The position numbers were made by a program, and so were the translations under genes. DNA of 64,000 bases from Thermodesulfovibrio aggregans (GTDB lineage Bacteria > Nitrospirota > Thermodesulfovibrionia > Thermodesulfovibrionales > Thermodesulfovibrionaceae): assembly GCF_001514535.1 (NCBI RefSeq), contig NZ_BCNO01000001.1, positions 454,001 to 518,000 on the forward strand, read 5' to 3'. The notes beneath the pieces were generated by a model that did not search any database, was not told where the DNA came from, and was given only the letters and a program-made list of their open reading frames with translations. Below, piece by piece: positions 19,173-28,723 of the stretch; the stretch's first letter is position 1, and every line of letters starts with the position of its first letter.

Positions 19173-20142
19173 GAGAGAATTACCAACATGCCTTTTCTGT
19201 GGAAGAATAATAGAGCCTCCACAGGAGACATTTACAGAATTTGGAGAGATAATTTATGGAAAATGTGAGTGTGGTGCAGTTTATGTATGTGAACCTACAG
19301 GCCATAATCAGGGCGATGCTCTTGTTGATGCCATGCTAATTGCTTCACCTCAGGGAATTGACAATATTGATATTGGTGTAAACTTTGAATTAAGAGAAAG
19401 AGATTATGACTACAGGACTCACCAGTATATCTATATTAAAACCTCCCCATTTGTGGGAAGACTCTTCTTTATCAGACCATTAACTGCTGGAGCAAAACAA
19501 AGAAGTTATGAAAAGATTGATATTAACAAAAAAGATTTCGTTAATCTTGTTGAAAATTTAGAGTTTGAAACAATTGAAAAAGCTTCTTTGCATAATAAAA
19601 ATATATTTGGATGGCTTATTTCCCTTTCCTATGACAAAGAAAATCCTATTTCATGGAAAGCAATAGAAGCAATGGGACATGTTGCAAAGGCTTATGTAGA
19701 TGCAGAACAGATTGAACCCCTTAGAAATACAATAAGAAAGCTTTTATGGTCAATGACCGATGAATCGGGTGGAATTGGTTGGCGAGCAGCTGAATTAATT
19801 GGAGAAATAATTTATGCAGAGCCTTCACTTTTTGAAGATATAATTCCAATACTTTGGTCTCAAAGAGAAGAAGAGAGTTTTCTTGAGAGTGTTTTAAGAA
19901 GCATGATTAAGCTCTCAAAAAAGGTAGATTTAAAAAAATACATCTCAATAGAAGACAAAGAACTGGAAAATCTTTTAAATCATGAAAAAGATGAGATAAA
20001 AGCACTTACATCGATCCTAATAAAAAAGATTAAAAGCCCATTACACATACCTAAAAATATTGAAGAACTATTGCTTCCAGTATATACTAACAGGGGCAAG
20101 ATAATTAAAGTTAAAGCTGCAAAAGCTGAAAAATTTTTATAA
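19165..20142 (+). CDS. Zinc-ribbon plus HEAT-like repeat protein of unknown function
   Basis: A 325-aa soluble protein that I do not recognise by name. The N-terminus has a four-cysteine ribbon (CLFCGR, then KCECGAVYVC). The part after residue 150 is helical with HEAT/PBS-like units such as SWKAIEAMGHVAKAYVDAE and IGWRAAELIGEIIYAEPS. This suggests a metal-binding protein-interaction scaffold. It overlaps the CbiA-type gene by 8 bases and ends 139 bases before dsrC. Co-location with a probable siroheme amidase hints at a role in maturing the sulfite reductase, but that is inference. Confidence 0.7.
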   Translation: MPKRELPTCLFCGRIIEPPQETFTEFGEIIYGKCECGAVYVCEPTGHNQGDALVDAMLIASPQGIDNIDIGVNFELRERDYDYRTHQYIYIKTSPFVGRLFFIRPLTAGAKQRSYEKIDINKKDFVNLVENLEFETIEKASLHNKNIFGWLISLSYDKENPISWKAIEAMGHVAKAYVDAEQIEPLRNTIRKLLWSMTDESGGIGWRAAELIGEIIYAEPSLFEDIIPILWSQREEESFLESVLRSMIKLSKKVDLKKYISIEDKELENLLNHEKDEIKALTSILIKKIKSPLHIPKNIEELLLPVYTNRGKIIKVKAAKAEKFL

Positions 20143-20207
20143 ATTTATAAACTAAATTTATTTGACTTTAAAACTCATTATACTTTAAAGTTGATTTACC
20201 TTTAATT

Positions 20208-20234
20208 AACACAAATTTAGCTTGAAATTGTGTT
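20208..20234. promoter_or_regulatory. Inverted repeat overlapping the dsrC -35 region
   Basis: Arms AACACAAATTT (20208-20218) and AAATTGTGTT (20225-20234) are complementary apart from one bulged A. The right arm covers the -35 hexamer of the proposed dsrC promoter, so a repressor operator or activator site is plausible. Confidence 0.35.
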
Positions 20235-20251
20235 TTTAAAGAAGTTAAAAT
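20222..20251 (+). promoter_or_regulatory. Probable dsrC promoter
   Basis: TTGAAA, an 18-base spacer, then TAAAAT, with a leader of about 25 bases and a strong GGAGG RBS before the ATG. Confidence 0.5.
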
Positions 20252-20281
20252 ATTTGCAAAAAACTAAAAAGGAGGTTAGAA

Positions 20282-20617
20282 ATGCCTTACATTGAATTCA
20301 AAGGGAAGCAAATTGAGCTTGATGAGGATGGTTACATCCAGAAGCTTGATGATTGGTCACCAGAGCTTGCAGAGTATATGGCTCAGCAGGATGGAATTAC
20401 CCTTACTGAGCAACATTGGGAAGTAATTAACTTTTTAAGAGATTACTATCAGAAATACCAGATTGCTCCTATGATTAAAATTCTTGTTAAAGAAATGGCT
20501 AAGATGTTTGGACCTGAAAAAGGAAATACAAAATATCTTTACAGTCTCTTCCCAGATGGACCGGCAAAACAAGCCTGTAGATATGCAGGACTTCCAAAGC
20601 CAACAGGATGCGTGTAA
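20282..20617 (+). CDS. dsrC: DsrC sulfur-carrier protein
   Basis: A 111-aa protein of the usual DsrC/TusE length. The C-terminal arm keeps both redox cysteines, C99 and C110, in CRYAGLPKPTGCV (CX10C), one residue before the end. The GPEKGNTKYLYSLFP block is typical. DsrC accepts sulfur from DsrAB as a trisulfide that DsrMKJOP reduces. The second cysteine separates true DsrC from most regulatory homologues. It has its own promoter and a strong terminator, as expected for a very abundant protein. Confidence 0.97.
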   Translation: MPYIEFKGKQIELDEDGYIQKLDDWSPELAEYMAQQDGITLTEQHWEVINFLRDYYQKYQIAPMIKILVKEMAKMFGPEKGNTKYLYSLFPDGPAKQACRYAGLPKPTGCV

Positions 20618-20627
20618 TTCATATTAT

Positions 20628-20656
20628 AAAGGGGCAGGCAACTGCCCCTTTTTTTT
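20628..20656 (+). terminator. Terminator after dsrC
   Basis: A ten-pair stem (AAAGGGGCAG opposed to CTGCCCCTTT) with a GCAA tetraloop and a run of eight or more T. No promoter is obvious before the next gene, so partial read-through into dsrT-MKJOP is likely. Confidence 0.9.
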
Positions 20657-20706
20657 GAAAGGGGGCAGATACTAGATCAAAAGATTAAAAATTACAGGAG
20701 AAAAAA

Positions 20707-21231
20707 ATGACCATTAACGACCTCCTTTCAAAGAAAAAGGAGAATGTAATTGAAAAATCTTTTAATTTAACTATCTCAACTTATCCGGAAGACAGTCAAG
20801 CCTTTTTCAAAGAAAAGAAAAAACAGTTTACAAATCCTGTAGGTTATACTATCTATCAAGGGATTGAAAAAATTGTTGACAAATTAATTAACGATGAATC
20901 TTTAGACAGCTTTATCCCTCCACTTGAAGAAATCATCCAAATAAGAGCTGTACAGGATTTTACTCCTTCCCAGGCAGTTGGATTCATCTTTCTCTTAAAG
21001 AAGGCAATTTATGAAGAACTTCGTAAAGAAGCAGAACCTGAAAAACTCTTAGATTTTCTTGCCCAAATTGACTCTCTTGCTCTTGTGGCTTTTGATATCT
21101 TCATGAAGTATAGAGAAAAAATCTACGACCTAAAGGCTAAAGAATTGATTGACAGAACATGGTGGATTCTGAAGAAATGGAATATAGTTTCAGAAATTGA
21201 AAATGAAACTGTAGAAAAAACAAAAAACTAA
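20707..21231 (+). CDS. dsrT: RsbRD_N-domain protein, probable DsrT
   Basis: A 174-aa helical cytoplasmic protein matching the RsbRD N-terminal domain: LLSKKKENVIEKSFNLTIST at the start, FTNPVGYTIYQGIEKIVDKL near residue 40 and the central IQIRAVQDFTPSQAVGFIFLLK. The domain is a non-heme globin-like sensory fold in stress regulators. Proteins like this stand directly before dsrM in many sulfate reducers and green sulfur bacteria, where they are called DsrT. Function is unknown; sensing or assembly of the DsrMK module is a guess. It lies 20 bases before dsrM. Confidence 0.75.
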   Translation: MTINDLLSKKKENVIEKSFNLTISTYPEDSQAFFKEKKKQFTNPVGYTIYQGIEKIVDKLINDESLDSFIPPLEEIIQIRAVQDFTPSQAVGFIFLLKKAIYEELRKEAEPEKLLDFLAQIDSLALVAFDIFMKYREKIYDLKAKELIDRTWWILKKWNIVSEIENETVEKTKN

Positions 21232-21250
21232 TAAAGAGAGGTAGGGTGAA

Positions 21251-22240
21251 ATGGGTATAGGATCAGCTTTTATAGTAGTTTTAGGATTAATAATTTTTGC
21301 TTACATTGGTACTGATATTTTAGGGCTGAATGGCTTATTTGCGATTTTTTTCCCCTATGCAGCTCTGGTGATATTTATAATTGGATTCATCTATAGGGTT
21401 GTCAAATGGGGAAAATCTCCTGTTCCATTTAGAATTCCAACAACAGCTGGGCAACAATTCTCTCTTCCATGGATTAAGTATAGCAAAATTGAAAATCCTG
21501 TGACTGGCTGGGGCGTAGCATTGAGAATGTTTTTTGAAATTGCCTTTTTCAGATCTCTCTTTAGAAACACAAAATCTGAAATAATTAATGGAAGACTTTA
21601 CCTAGGTTCAAACAAATGGCTCTGGCTTGGAGCAATAGCTTTTCATTACTCATTTTTAATTATACTTATAAGACACTTAAGGTTCTTTACTGCTCAAACT
21701 CCTTGGTGTATTTCTGTGATTGACTCTGTTGACTCTTTCTGGCAGATTGGTTTACCCATGCTTTATATGACAGATATTGTAATTGCTGCTGCTCTTCTTT
21801 ATCTTTTAGGAAGAAGAATATTTAATCCTCAAGTAAAATATGTTTCTCTTCCATCTGACTACTTCCCTCTTTTCCTTATAATTGGCATAGTTGCAACTGG
21901 TATTCTAATGAGATATTTTGCAAGAGTTGATATAACAAGCATAAAAGAACTTGCCATTGGATTAGCTTATCTTAAACCAACTGTACCTGATGGTATAGGA
22001 AGTCTTTTCTATATTCATCTGTTCCTTGTAAGTGTACTTTTTGCATACTTTCCATTTAGCAAGCTAATGCATATGGGTGGAGTATTTTTAAGCCCTACAA
22101 GAAATCTTGCCAATAATAACAGAATGAAAAGACATGTCAATCCATGGGATTATCCAGTTAAACATCGTCACTATGAAGAATATGAAGATGAATTTAGAGA
22201 AAAAATGAAAAAAGCTGGAATACCAGTAGAAAAGGAGTGA
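21251..22240 (+). CDS. dsrM: DsrM, membrane cytochrome b subunit
   Basis: A 329-aa integral membrane protein related to NarI, with about six helices: two at the N-terminus (to about residue 57) and a group from about 125 to 290. Histidines in helix HYSFLIILIRHLRFF and in FYIHLFLVSVLFAYFPFSKLMH are likely heme b ligands. DsrM takes electrons from menaquinol and passes them to DsrK. The gap to dsrK is 4 bases. Confidence 0.95.
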   Translation: MGIGSAFIVVLGLIIFAYIGTDILGLNGLFAIFFPYAALVIFIIGFIYRVVKWGKSPVPFRIPTTAGQQFSLPWIKYSKIENPVTGWGVALRMFFEIAFFRSLFRNTKSEIINGRLYLGSNKWLWLGAIAFHYSFLIILIRHLRFFTAQTPWCISVIDSVDSFWQIGLPMLYMTDIVIAAALLYLLGRRIFNPQVKYVSLPSDYFPLFLIIGIVATGILMRYFARVDITSIKELAIGLAYLKPTVPDGIGSLFYIHLFLVSVLFAYFPFSKLMHMGGVFLSPTRNLANNNRMKRHVNPWDYPVKHRHYEEYEDEFREKMKKAGIPVEKE

Positions 22241-22244
22241 GACT

Positions 22245-23858
22245 ATGGGACTGCCAAAACCAGAAGAATTAATCTCAACAGTTAATTTAAAAAAGATGCC
22301 ATCCAAATGGTGGATGGATACTTTACCTGTAGAATTTAAGCCTGGCTTTTACTGTTACGGTGCTAAGGGAAAAAACCTTGAATATGTTGATTTCCCTAAT
22401 GCAAGAGATTTTCATCCTACAGACCCTGACTGGAAACTTCCCGAAGACTGGAAAAAAATAGTAATTGAAGGAATCAGGCAAAGACTTGAAAGATTCAGGA
22501 CATTTCATGTATTCATGGACATCTGTGTAAGATGCGGTGCCTGTGCTGATAAGTGCCATTTCTTCATTGGCTCTGGAGACCCTAAAAACATGCCGGTTCT
22601 CAGGGCAGAGCTTTTAAGATCAGTTTACAGAAAATACTTTACTACTGGTGGAAAAATCTTTGGAAGATATGGTGGAGCAAGAGACCTTGACCTTGATGTC
22701 TTAAAAGAACTCTGGTACTACTTCTATCAATGCACAGAGTGCCGTAGATGCTCTCTTTTCTGTCCATATGGAATTGATACAGCAGAAATAACAATAATAG
22801 CAAGAGAACTCCTGAATCTTCTTGGACTGAATACTGACTGGATATCCGGTCCTGTAGCAAACTGTTACAGAACTGGAAACCATCTTGGAATTGAGCCACA
22901 TACAATGAAGTCAACTCTTGAGTTTATGTGCAATGATATAGAGGAAATAACAGGTATAAAAATCGAACCTCCAATTAATAGAAAAGGTGCAGAAATCCTA
23001 TTTGTAACTCCTTCAGGTGACCTTTTTGCAGACCCCGGTATATACAACTGTATGGGATACATGATGCTTTTCCATGAAATCGGGCTTGACTACACATGGA
23101 GCACCTTTGCTTCAGAAGGTGGTAACTTTGGTTTCTTTACCTCACTTGAAATGGCGAAAAGACTCCACACAAAGATATATGAAGAGGCAAAACGCCTTAA
23201 AGTTAAATGGATAATTGGTGGCGAGTGCGGACACATGTGGAGAGTCTGGCATCAGTATCATAATACCTGGTATGGACCTGTAGACTTTCTTGAAGAACCT
23301 GTCTCTCCAATTACTGGAACAAAGTTTGAAAATGCAAAATCAAACAAAATAGTACACATAAGCGAATTTACTGCAGACCTCATCAGGCACGGTGTACTTA
23401 AATTTGACAAATCAAGGAATGATAACCTTATTGTTACATTCCATGACTCATGTAATCCATCAAGAGCAATGGGTTTATTTGAAGAACCGAGATACATTAT
23501 TAAAAATGTCTGCAATCACTTCTATGAAATGCCAGACGAAACAATAAGAGAACAAACATTCTGCTGTGGTGGTGGGTCTGGATTAAATGCCGGTGAAATA
23601 ATGGAACTCAGAATGAGAGGCGGATTCCCAAGAGCAAATGCTGTAAGATATGTTCATGAAAAATTTGGTGTAAACATGCTTGCCAATATCTGTGCAATTG
23701 ATAGAGCAACCCTACCGCCACTAATGGACTACTGGGTACCAGGAGTTAGAGTAAGTGGAGTTACAGAACTTGTTGCTAACGCTTTGATAATGAAGGGCGA
23801 AAAGGAAAGAACAATGAATTTAAGGATGGAGCCACTACCTGGAAAGGAGGAACAATAA
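22245..23858 (+). CDS. dsrK: DsrK, HdrD-like iron-sulfur subunit
   Basis: A 537-aa protein. Two ferredoxin motifs are in the first half (CVRCGACADKCHFF and CTECRRCSLFCPYG). The C-terminal half has the HdrD-type CCG pattern: GGECGHMW, HDSCNPSRAMG and CCGGGSGLNAGE. This layout binds two [4Fe-4S] clusters plus the special catalytic cluster that handles disulfides in heterodisulfide reductases. DsrK is the proposed site where the DsrC trisulfide is reduced. The dsrJ start follows 1 base after its stop. Confidence 0.96.
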   Translation: MGLPKPEELISTVNLKKMPSKWWMDTLPVEFKPGFYCYGAKGKNLEYVDFPNARDFHPTDPDWKLPEDWKKIVIEGIRQRLERFRTFHVFMDICVRCGACADKCHFFIGSGDPKNMPVLRAELLRSVYRKYFTTGGKIFGRYGGARDLDLDVLKELWYYFYQCTECRRCSLFCPYGIDTAEITIIARELLNLLGLNTDWISGPVANCYRTGNHLGIEPHTMKSTLEFMCNDIEEITGIKIEPPINRKGAEILFVTPSGDLFADPGIYNCMGYMMLFHEIGLDYTWSTFASEGGNFGFFTSLEMAKRLHTKIYEEAKRLKVKWIIGGECGHMWRVWHQYHNTWYGPVDFLEEPVSPITGTKFENAKSNKIVHISEFTADLIRHGVLKFDKSRNDNLIVTFHDSCNPSRAMGLFEEPRYIIKNVCNHFYEMPDETIREQTFCCGGGSGLNAGEIMELRMRGGFPRANAVRYVHEKFGVNMLANICAIDRATLPPLMDYWVPGVRVSGVTELVANALIMKGEKERTMNLRMEPLPGKEEQ

Positions 23859-23859
23859 A

Positions 23860-24261
23860 ATGTATGACGGATGGAAAATAATTATTGGCTTGATAGTTTT
23901 TGTATTAATAGTAACTCTGCCTTTCACAATGAGCATTGGAAGAGATTATATCCAGCCAAAACCAAGTATTGATACTCCTGAAATCCAGAAAATGGAAAAG
24001 AAACAATGCATTGAGCCAAAGCAATATATGCGGGAAGCTCATATTAAAATTCTTTATTCCTGGAAAGATTATGCTACAAGAGAGGGAAAAAGAGTTTATG
24101 TAGCAAGTGATGGTAAAACATATACAGTAAGCTTACAAAATACCTGTATGAAATGCCATTCTAACAAGGAAAAATTCTGTGACGAATGCCATAACTATGT
24201 TAATGTTAAGCCCTATTGTTGGGATTGCCACATTGAGCCTAAGGTTGGAGGGTTAAAATGA
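23860..24261 (+). CDS. dsrJ: DsrJ, triheme cytochrome c
   Basis: A 133-aa membrane-anchored periplasmic cytochrome. One N-terminal helix (about residues 5-25) is followed by three CXXCH motifs at 96-100, 107-111 and 120-124. C50 upstream corresponds by position to the cysteine that serves as an unusual distal heme ligand in characterised DsrJ. Part of DsrMKJOP. It overlaps dsrO by 4 bases. Confidence 0.95.
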   Translation: MYDGWKIIIGLIVFVLIVTLPFTMSIGRDYIQPKPSIDTPEIQKMEKKQCIEPKQYMREAHIKILYSWKDYATREGKRVYVASDGKTYTVSLQNTCMKCHSNKEKFCDECHNYVNVKPYCWDCHIEPKVGGLK

Positions 24262-25028
24262 TTACAAGAAGAGATTTTCTCAAAATAGCTGCTTTTTCAT
24301 CACTACTCGGATTAGGTGGTGCTCTCACAATTAATGCATTTGAAAAAGAGTCAGGACAGAAAGTATTAAAAGATATCAAAGCATTAAAAGGTAAAAGATG
24401 GGCAATGGCAATTGATACAAGGAAGTTTAAAACTCAAGAGGACTTTGAAAAAGTTATAAGAGCATGCCATAAAGCCCATAATGTTCCTGAAATTGCTAAC
24501 CCTCTTCATGAAGTAAAATGGATATGGACTGATGACTATGAGCACACATTTGCAGGCACTGCTGAAGAATATATCTCAAAAGAGGTAAAAGAAAGAAAAT
24601 TTCTCCTGCTCTGCAATCAATGTGACAATGCTCCATGCGTCAGAGTCTGTCCTGTTAAAGCAACATTTAAAAGAGAAGACGGAATAACAATGCAGGATAT
24701 GCATAGATGCATTGGATGTAAATTCTGCATGGCTGGATGTCCCTATGGTGCAAGAAACTACAACTTCCTTCCACCAAGAGACTACATTAAAGAGCTAAAT
24801 CCAGAGTATCCTACAAGAACGCTTGGAGTCGTTGAAAAATGCACATTCTGTAATGAACGCATAGATAGAGGACTTCTTCCATACTGTGTAGAAGCTTCAG
24901 AGGGTAAGATTATATTTGGAGATCTCTATGACCCTAATTCTGAGATTAGAAAGGTGCTTTCTGAAAATATCGTTATTCGCAGAAAAGTTGAACTCGGCAC
25001 ACAGCCTATGGTTTTCTACATAATTTAA
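24258..25028 (+). CDS. dsrO: DsrO, periplasmic ferredoxin-like subunit with Tat signal
   Basis: A 256-aa protein with a twin-arginine signal (TRRDFLKIAAFSS). Four-cluster ferredoxin cysteines follow: CNQCDNAPCVRVCP, CIGCKFCMAGCPYG and CTFCNERIDRG, plus a later lone Cys in LPYCVEA. It resembles NrfC/HybA electron-transfer subunits and is thought to link DsrP to DsrJ on the periplasmic face. Confidence 0.95.
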   Translation: MITRRDFLKIAAFSSLLGLGGALTINAFEKESGQKVLKDIKALKGKRWAMAIDTRKFKTQEDFEKVIRACHKAHNVPEIANPLHEVKWIWTDDYEHTFAGTAEEYISKEVKERKFLLLCNQCDNAPCVRVCPVKATFKREDGITMQDMHRCIGCKFCMAGCPYGARNYNFLPPRDYIKELNPEYPTRTLGVVEKCTFCNERIDRGLLPYCVEASEGKIIFGDLYDPNSEIRKVLSENIVIRRKVELGTQPMVFYII

Positions 25029-25041
25029 GGGGAGGTAAGAA

Positions 25042-26232
25042 ATGCTTGATTTAGCGTTAAAAGGTAGACCAAGATACTGGATTTGGGTATCCTTTTTAAT
25101 AACCATGATACTTATTGGTTTTATATGCTGGATGAGAGAACATCACATTGGTGCCGCTTTTACCACCGGACTCAGTAGAGATGTAACATGGGGATTTCAT
25201 GTTGGTCAGTTAACATTCTTTGTTGGTGTTGCAGCCTCTGCTGTTCTTGTTGTTCTTCCATACTATTTCCACAACTATAAAGTATTTGGAAGAATTACTG
25301 TAATTGGAGAATTTCTTGCTGTAGGTTGTGTTCTTATAGCAATGCTTTCTGTTTTTGTCATTATGGGACAGCCTTCCCGTGTGTGGAATGTTTTGCTTCA
25401 TGCTACACCTCATTCAATCATCTTCTGGGATATGGTTGTTCTTATAACCTATTTATCACTCAATTTGCTATGCGGATGGACAATTCTTCATGCTGAGAAA
25501 AAGAGTGCTCCACCGCCAAAATGGATTAAACCTTTTATTTACTGGGCAATTCTGTGGGCACCCTCAATTCACACAGTAACTGCTTTTCTCTATGCTGGTT
25601 TACCAGGAAGACCTCACTGGATGACAGCACTTCAGGCAGCTCACTTCCTTGCAACAGCTTTTGCCGCAGGTCCTTCACTGCTCATAATTCTCAGTATGAT
25701 AATTAGAAAGGTCTCAAAATTTGATCCCGGTCAGCAGGCAATCAATAAACTTGCTGAAATAGCTACATATGCTTTAATAATTCACCTATTCTTCATAGGT
25801 CTTGAATTCTTTACTGCTTTCTACAGCCAGATTCCAGATCACATGAAGTCTTTAATATATCTCTACCAAGGGCTTGAGGGACACAACAGACTTGTTCCAT
25901 GGATGGCTGTATCTACACTTTTAGCATTCACTGGATTAATCATATTCATATTCCCACCACTAAGAAAGTGGAATGTGACTAAAGTAATTGGAGCAGCCTG
26001 TATATTTTTCTCTATATGGATGGATAAAGGATTTGCCTTTGTAGTCAGTGGTTTCATCCCAAATCCATTTGACAGAGTTACAGAGGCATGGATTGCTCTA
26101 AATGAATTTCTGGTAGCTGCTGGAGTATGGTCAGTAGGTGCACTTGTAATAACCGTGCTTTATAAGATAGCAATCACAGTAAAAGAAAAGGCAGTTTTTG
26201 ACAAATACGGTCAGAAACAGGTAGTAGATTAA
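25042..26232 (+). CDS. dsrP: DsrP, NrfD-like quinone-interacting membrane subunit
   Basis: A 396-aa integral membrane protein with about ten helices, of the NrfD/PsrC family. REHHIGAAFTTGLSRDVTWG near residue 33 and the long helices from 50 to 380 are typical. It exchanges electrons with the quinone pool and pairs with DsrO. It is the last gene of the dsr unit and is followed by a terminator. Confidence 0.95.
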   Translation: MLDLALKGRPRYWIWVSFLITMILIGFICWMREHHIGAAFTTGLSRDVTWGFHVGQLTFFVGVAASAVLVVLPYYFHNYKVFGRITVIGEFLAVGCVLIAMLSVFVIMGQPSRVWNVLLHATPHSIIFWDMVVLITYLSLNLLCGWTILHAEKKSAPPPKWIKPFIYWAILWAPSIHTVTAFLYAGLPGRPHWMTALQAAHFLATAFAAGPSLLIILSMIIRKVSKFDPGQQAINKLAEIATYALIIHLFFIGLEFFTAFYSQIPDHMKSLIYLYQGLEGHNRLVPWMAVSTLLAFTGLIIFIFPPLRKWNVTKVIGAACIFFSIWMDKGFAFVVSGFIPNPFDRVTEAWIALNEFLVAAGVWSVGALVITVLYKIAITVKEKAVFDKYGQKQVVD

Positions 26233-26248
26233 TATTCTAAAGTAAATA

Positions 26249-26279
26249 AAAAAAGCGGGCTTTAAAGCCCGCTTTTTTT
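26249..26279. terminator. Bidirectional terminator between dsrP and pyrG
   Basis: A perfect stem AAAAGCGGGC.TTTAAA.GCCCGCTTTT has A and T runs on both sides, so it can end both the dsr transcript and the convergent pyrG transcript, whose stop codon it touches. Confidence 0.9.
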
Positions 26280-27939
26280 ATTCATAAAGGCCAAAAAGAC
26301 TGTTTCTTGCCTTTGCCTTCAATGAAGCTCTAATAAAATCTCTAAATAGAGGATGAGGCATAAAAGGTTTTGATTTAAACTCTGGATGAAACTGACATCC
26401 TAAAAACCATGGATGCTCTTTTAATTCTATTATTTCAACAAGCTGACCATCAGGAGAAGTACCACTGAATACAACACCTTTTTCCTCAAGAACAGAGATG
26501 TATTTGTTATTAAACTCATATCTGTGTCTGTGTCTCTCTGAAATCTCTTTTGTTTTATAGGCTTCATAAGCCTTTGTGCCCTCTTTCAATATACATGGAT
26601 ATGCACCCAACCTCATTGTTCCACCTTTTTGAGAGTCAATTGAACGAATTTCAAAATTACCAGTTTTTGGATTGTACCATCTTTCCATAAGATAAATTAC
26701 TGGATGTTCTGTATTAGGTTCAAACTCTGTTGAGTGAGCACCCTTTAGTCCTGCAAGATTTCTGCTTAACTCTACTATAGCACATTGCATTCCAAGACAT
26801 ATTCCAAAGAAAGGAATTTTATTCTCACGGGCATATTTGATTGCTTCAATTTTGCCCTCTATTCCACGACTACCAAATCCGCCTGGAACTAAAATACCAT
26901 GGGCTTCTGAAAGATGTTTTTTTGCCCCATCTTTTTCTATGTCCTCTGCATTAACCCATAAGATATTAACCTTTGCTTCATTGGCGATTCCACCGTGAAT
27001 TAGAGCTTCGTTAAGACTCTTATAAGAGTCCTTTAATCCTACATATTTACCTACAACAGCTATATTAATCTCTGTTTTTGGATTCTTGATTCTATTGACA
27101 ACATCTTCCCATGCAGTCAGATCACCCAATCTATGAGGTAAACCGAGTTTCTTTTCAATTAGAAGGTCAAGTCCTTCCTGTTTAAAGTTCAAAGGAACTT
27201 CATAAACTGTTTCAACATCATGAGCTGAAATAACAGAGTCAAAATCAAGATTACAGTGAAGAGCTATCTTTTTCTTAAGTGCATGTGGCAGGGGACGGTC
27301 TGCTCTACACAGCAGAATATCTGGTTGAATTCCTATTGCTCTTAAACTGTTTACGCTGTGCTGAGTTGGTTTTGTTTTAAGCTCACCAGCACTTTTTACA
27401 TAAGGAACAAGAGTAAGATGGATATATAAAACATTTTCCCGTCCAACATCATATCTAAACTGTCTTATGGCTTCAAGGAAAGGAAGTCCTTCAATATCTC
27501 CTACTGTTCCACCTACTTCTACAATAACCACATCAAAATCATTTTCTCCTGCTGCACTTTTTATAGCATCTTTTATCTCATCTGTAATATGAGGAACAAC
27601 CTGAACTGTATGTCCGAGATAATCTCCTTTTCTCTCTTTGGAAATTACATTAAAATAAATTTTACCTGAAGTATAATTATTTACATGGGAAGTTTTAAGA
27701 TGAGTAAATCTTTCATAATGTCCAAGATCCAAATCAGTTTCACAGCCATCATCAGTTACATAAACTTCTCCATGCTCAAAGGGACTCAGAGTTCCAGGGT
27801 CAACATTTATATAGGGATCAAGCTTTTGGATAGTTACTTTAAAACCCTTTGACTCAAGTAGAGCACCAATGGAAGCTGCGGCTATTCCTTTTCCTAAAGC
27901 TGATACTACACCACCAGTTATAAATATGTATTTAGGCAT
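26278..27939 (-). CDS. pyrG: CTP synthase
   Basis: A 553-aa enzyme. The N-terminal synthase domain begins [20 protein letters not shown] and includes [12 protein letters not shown]. The C-terminal glutamine amidotransferase has [14 protein letters not shown] (nucleophile Cys) and [10 protein letters not shown]. It converts UTP to CTP, which the adjacent KdsB needs to make CMP-Kdo. The two overlap by 22 bases. Confidence 0.98.
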   Translation of the reverse strand: MPKYIFITGGVVSALGKGIAAASIGALLESKGFKVTIQKLDPYINVDPGTLSPFEHGEVYVTDDGCETDLDLGHYERFTHLKTSHVNNYTSGKIYFNVISKERKGDYLGHTVQVVPHITDEIKDAIKSAAGENDFDVVIVEVGGTVGDIEGLPFLEAIRQFRYDVGRENVLYIHLTLVPYVKSAGELKTKPTQHSVNSLRAIGIQPDILLCRADRPLPHALKKKIALHCNLDFDSVISAHDVETVYEVPLNFKQEGLDLLIEKKLGLPHRLGDLTAWEDVVNRIKNPKTEINIAVVGKYVGLKDSYKSLNEALIHGGIANEAKVNILWVNAEDIEKDGAKKHLSEAHGILVPGGFGSRGIEGKIEAIKYARENKIPFFGICLGMQCAIVELSRNLAGLKGAHSTEFEPNTEHPVIYLMERWYNPKTGNFEIRSIDSQKGGTMRLGAYPCILKEGTKAYEAYKTKEISERHRHRYEFNNKYISVLEEKGVVFSGTSPDGQLVEIIELKEHPWFLGCQFHPEFKSKPFMPHPLFRDFIRASLKAKARNSLFGLYE

Positions 27940-28691
27940 TTTTCAGCTACCTCCAGATCTTCTGGTGTATCTATTCCAAAGGAATCATATTCTGTGATTG
28001 CTATTTTAATTTTAATACCATTTTCAAGTGCTCGCAACTGTTCTAAAGCCTCTATTTTTTCAAGCCTTGATTGAGGAAGACTTACAAACTTTTTAAGAGT
28101 CTCAACTGTATATCCATAGATTCCTATGTGTTTGTACATAAAATGATTGGTTGAACTACCTTTTAAATATTTTTCTCTATCAAAAGGTATTGGACAACGG
28201 GAAAAATAAAGAGCATATTTATTGCTGTCAAATACAACCTTTACAATATTGGGATTGGTGAACTCACTTTCATTGTCAATTTTTTTTACAAGAGTTCCAA
28301 TGAATTGATTTGAATCTATATTGTCTTTCATAAGACTTACAAGCTGGTCAATCATCTGAGGTTTTATCAAAGGTTCATCTCCCTGAAGATTAATTACAAT
28401 TGAATCATTTTTTAAGTTATATCCATATTTTATTAATATATCAACTGCTTCAGCAATTCTGTCAGTTCCAGAGGGATGATTTTTTGATGTCATTAGAGCT
28501 TTGCCACCAAAATTATTAACACATTGAAAAACTCTCTCATCATCTGTTGCTATAAAAACATCCTCAATCAGATTAGAAGCCTTTGCTTTTTCATATACAT
28601 GTTGAATAATAGGTTTATTTTTTAAAAGTGCTATGACTTTACCAGGAAATCTTGTAGATGAAAATCTTGCTGGGATAATAATTATAACCAT
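27918..28691 (-). CDS. kdsB: CMP-Kdo synthetase
   Basis: A 257-aa nucleotidyltransferase. The N-terminus [16 protein letters not shown] is the KdsB signature, with [21 protein letters not shown] and NLQGDEPLI following. It activates Kdo for the lipid A inner core, which confirms a Gram-negative envelope. It is transcribed with pyrG and divergently from lnt. Confidence 0.96.
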   Translation of the reverse strand: MVIIIIPARFSSTRFPGKVIALLKNKPIIQHVYEKAKASNLIEDVFIATDDERVFQCVNNFGGKALMTSKNHPSGTDRIAEAVDILIKYGYNLKNDSIVINLQGDEPLIKPQMIDQLVSLMKDNIDSNQFIGTLVKKIDNESEFTNPNIVKVVFDSNKYALYFSRCPIPFDREKYLKGSSTNHFMYKHIGIYGYTVETLKKFVSLPQSRLEKIEALEQLRALENGIKIKIAITEYDSFGIDTPEDLEVAEKCLNTYL

Positions 28692-28723
28692 AAATTTAAT
28701 TTTTATGATAACATAAATATCTA

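Noticed and set aside
22642-22914. Minus-strand open frame inside dsrK
   Set aside because: It is antisense to a conserved iron-sulfur protein, has no RBS and its product looks like no known family. Similar antisense frames in dsrP, gyrB, sat and aprA were dropped for the same reason.
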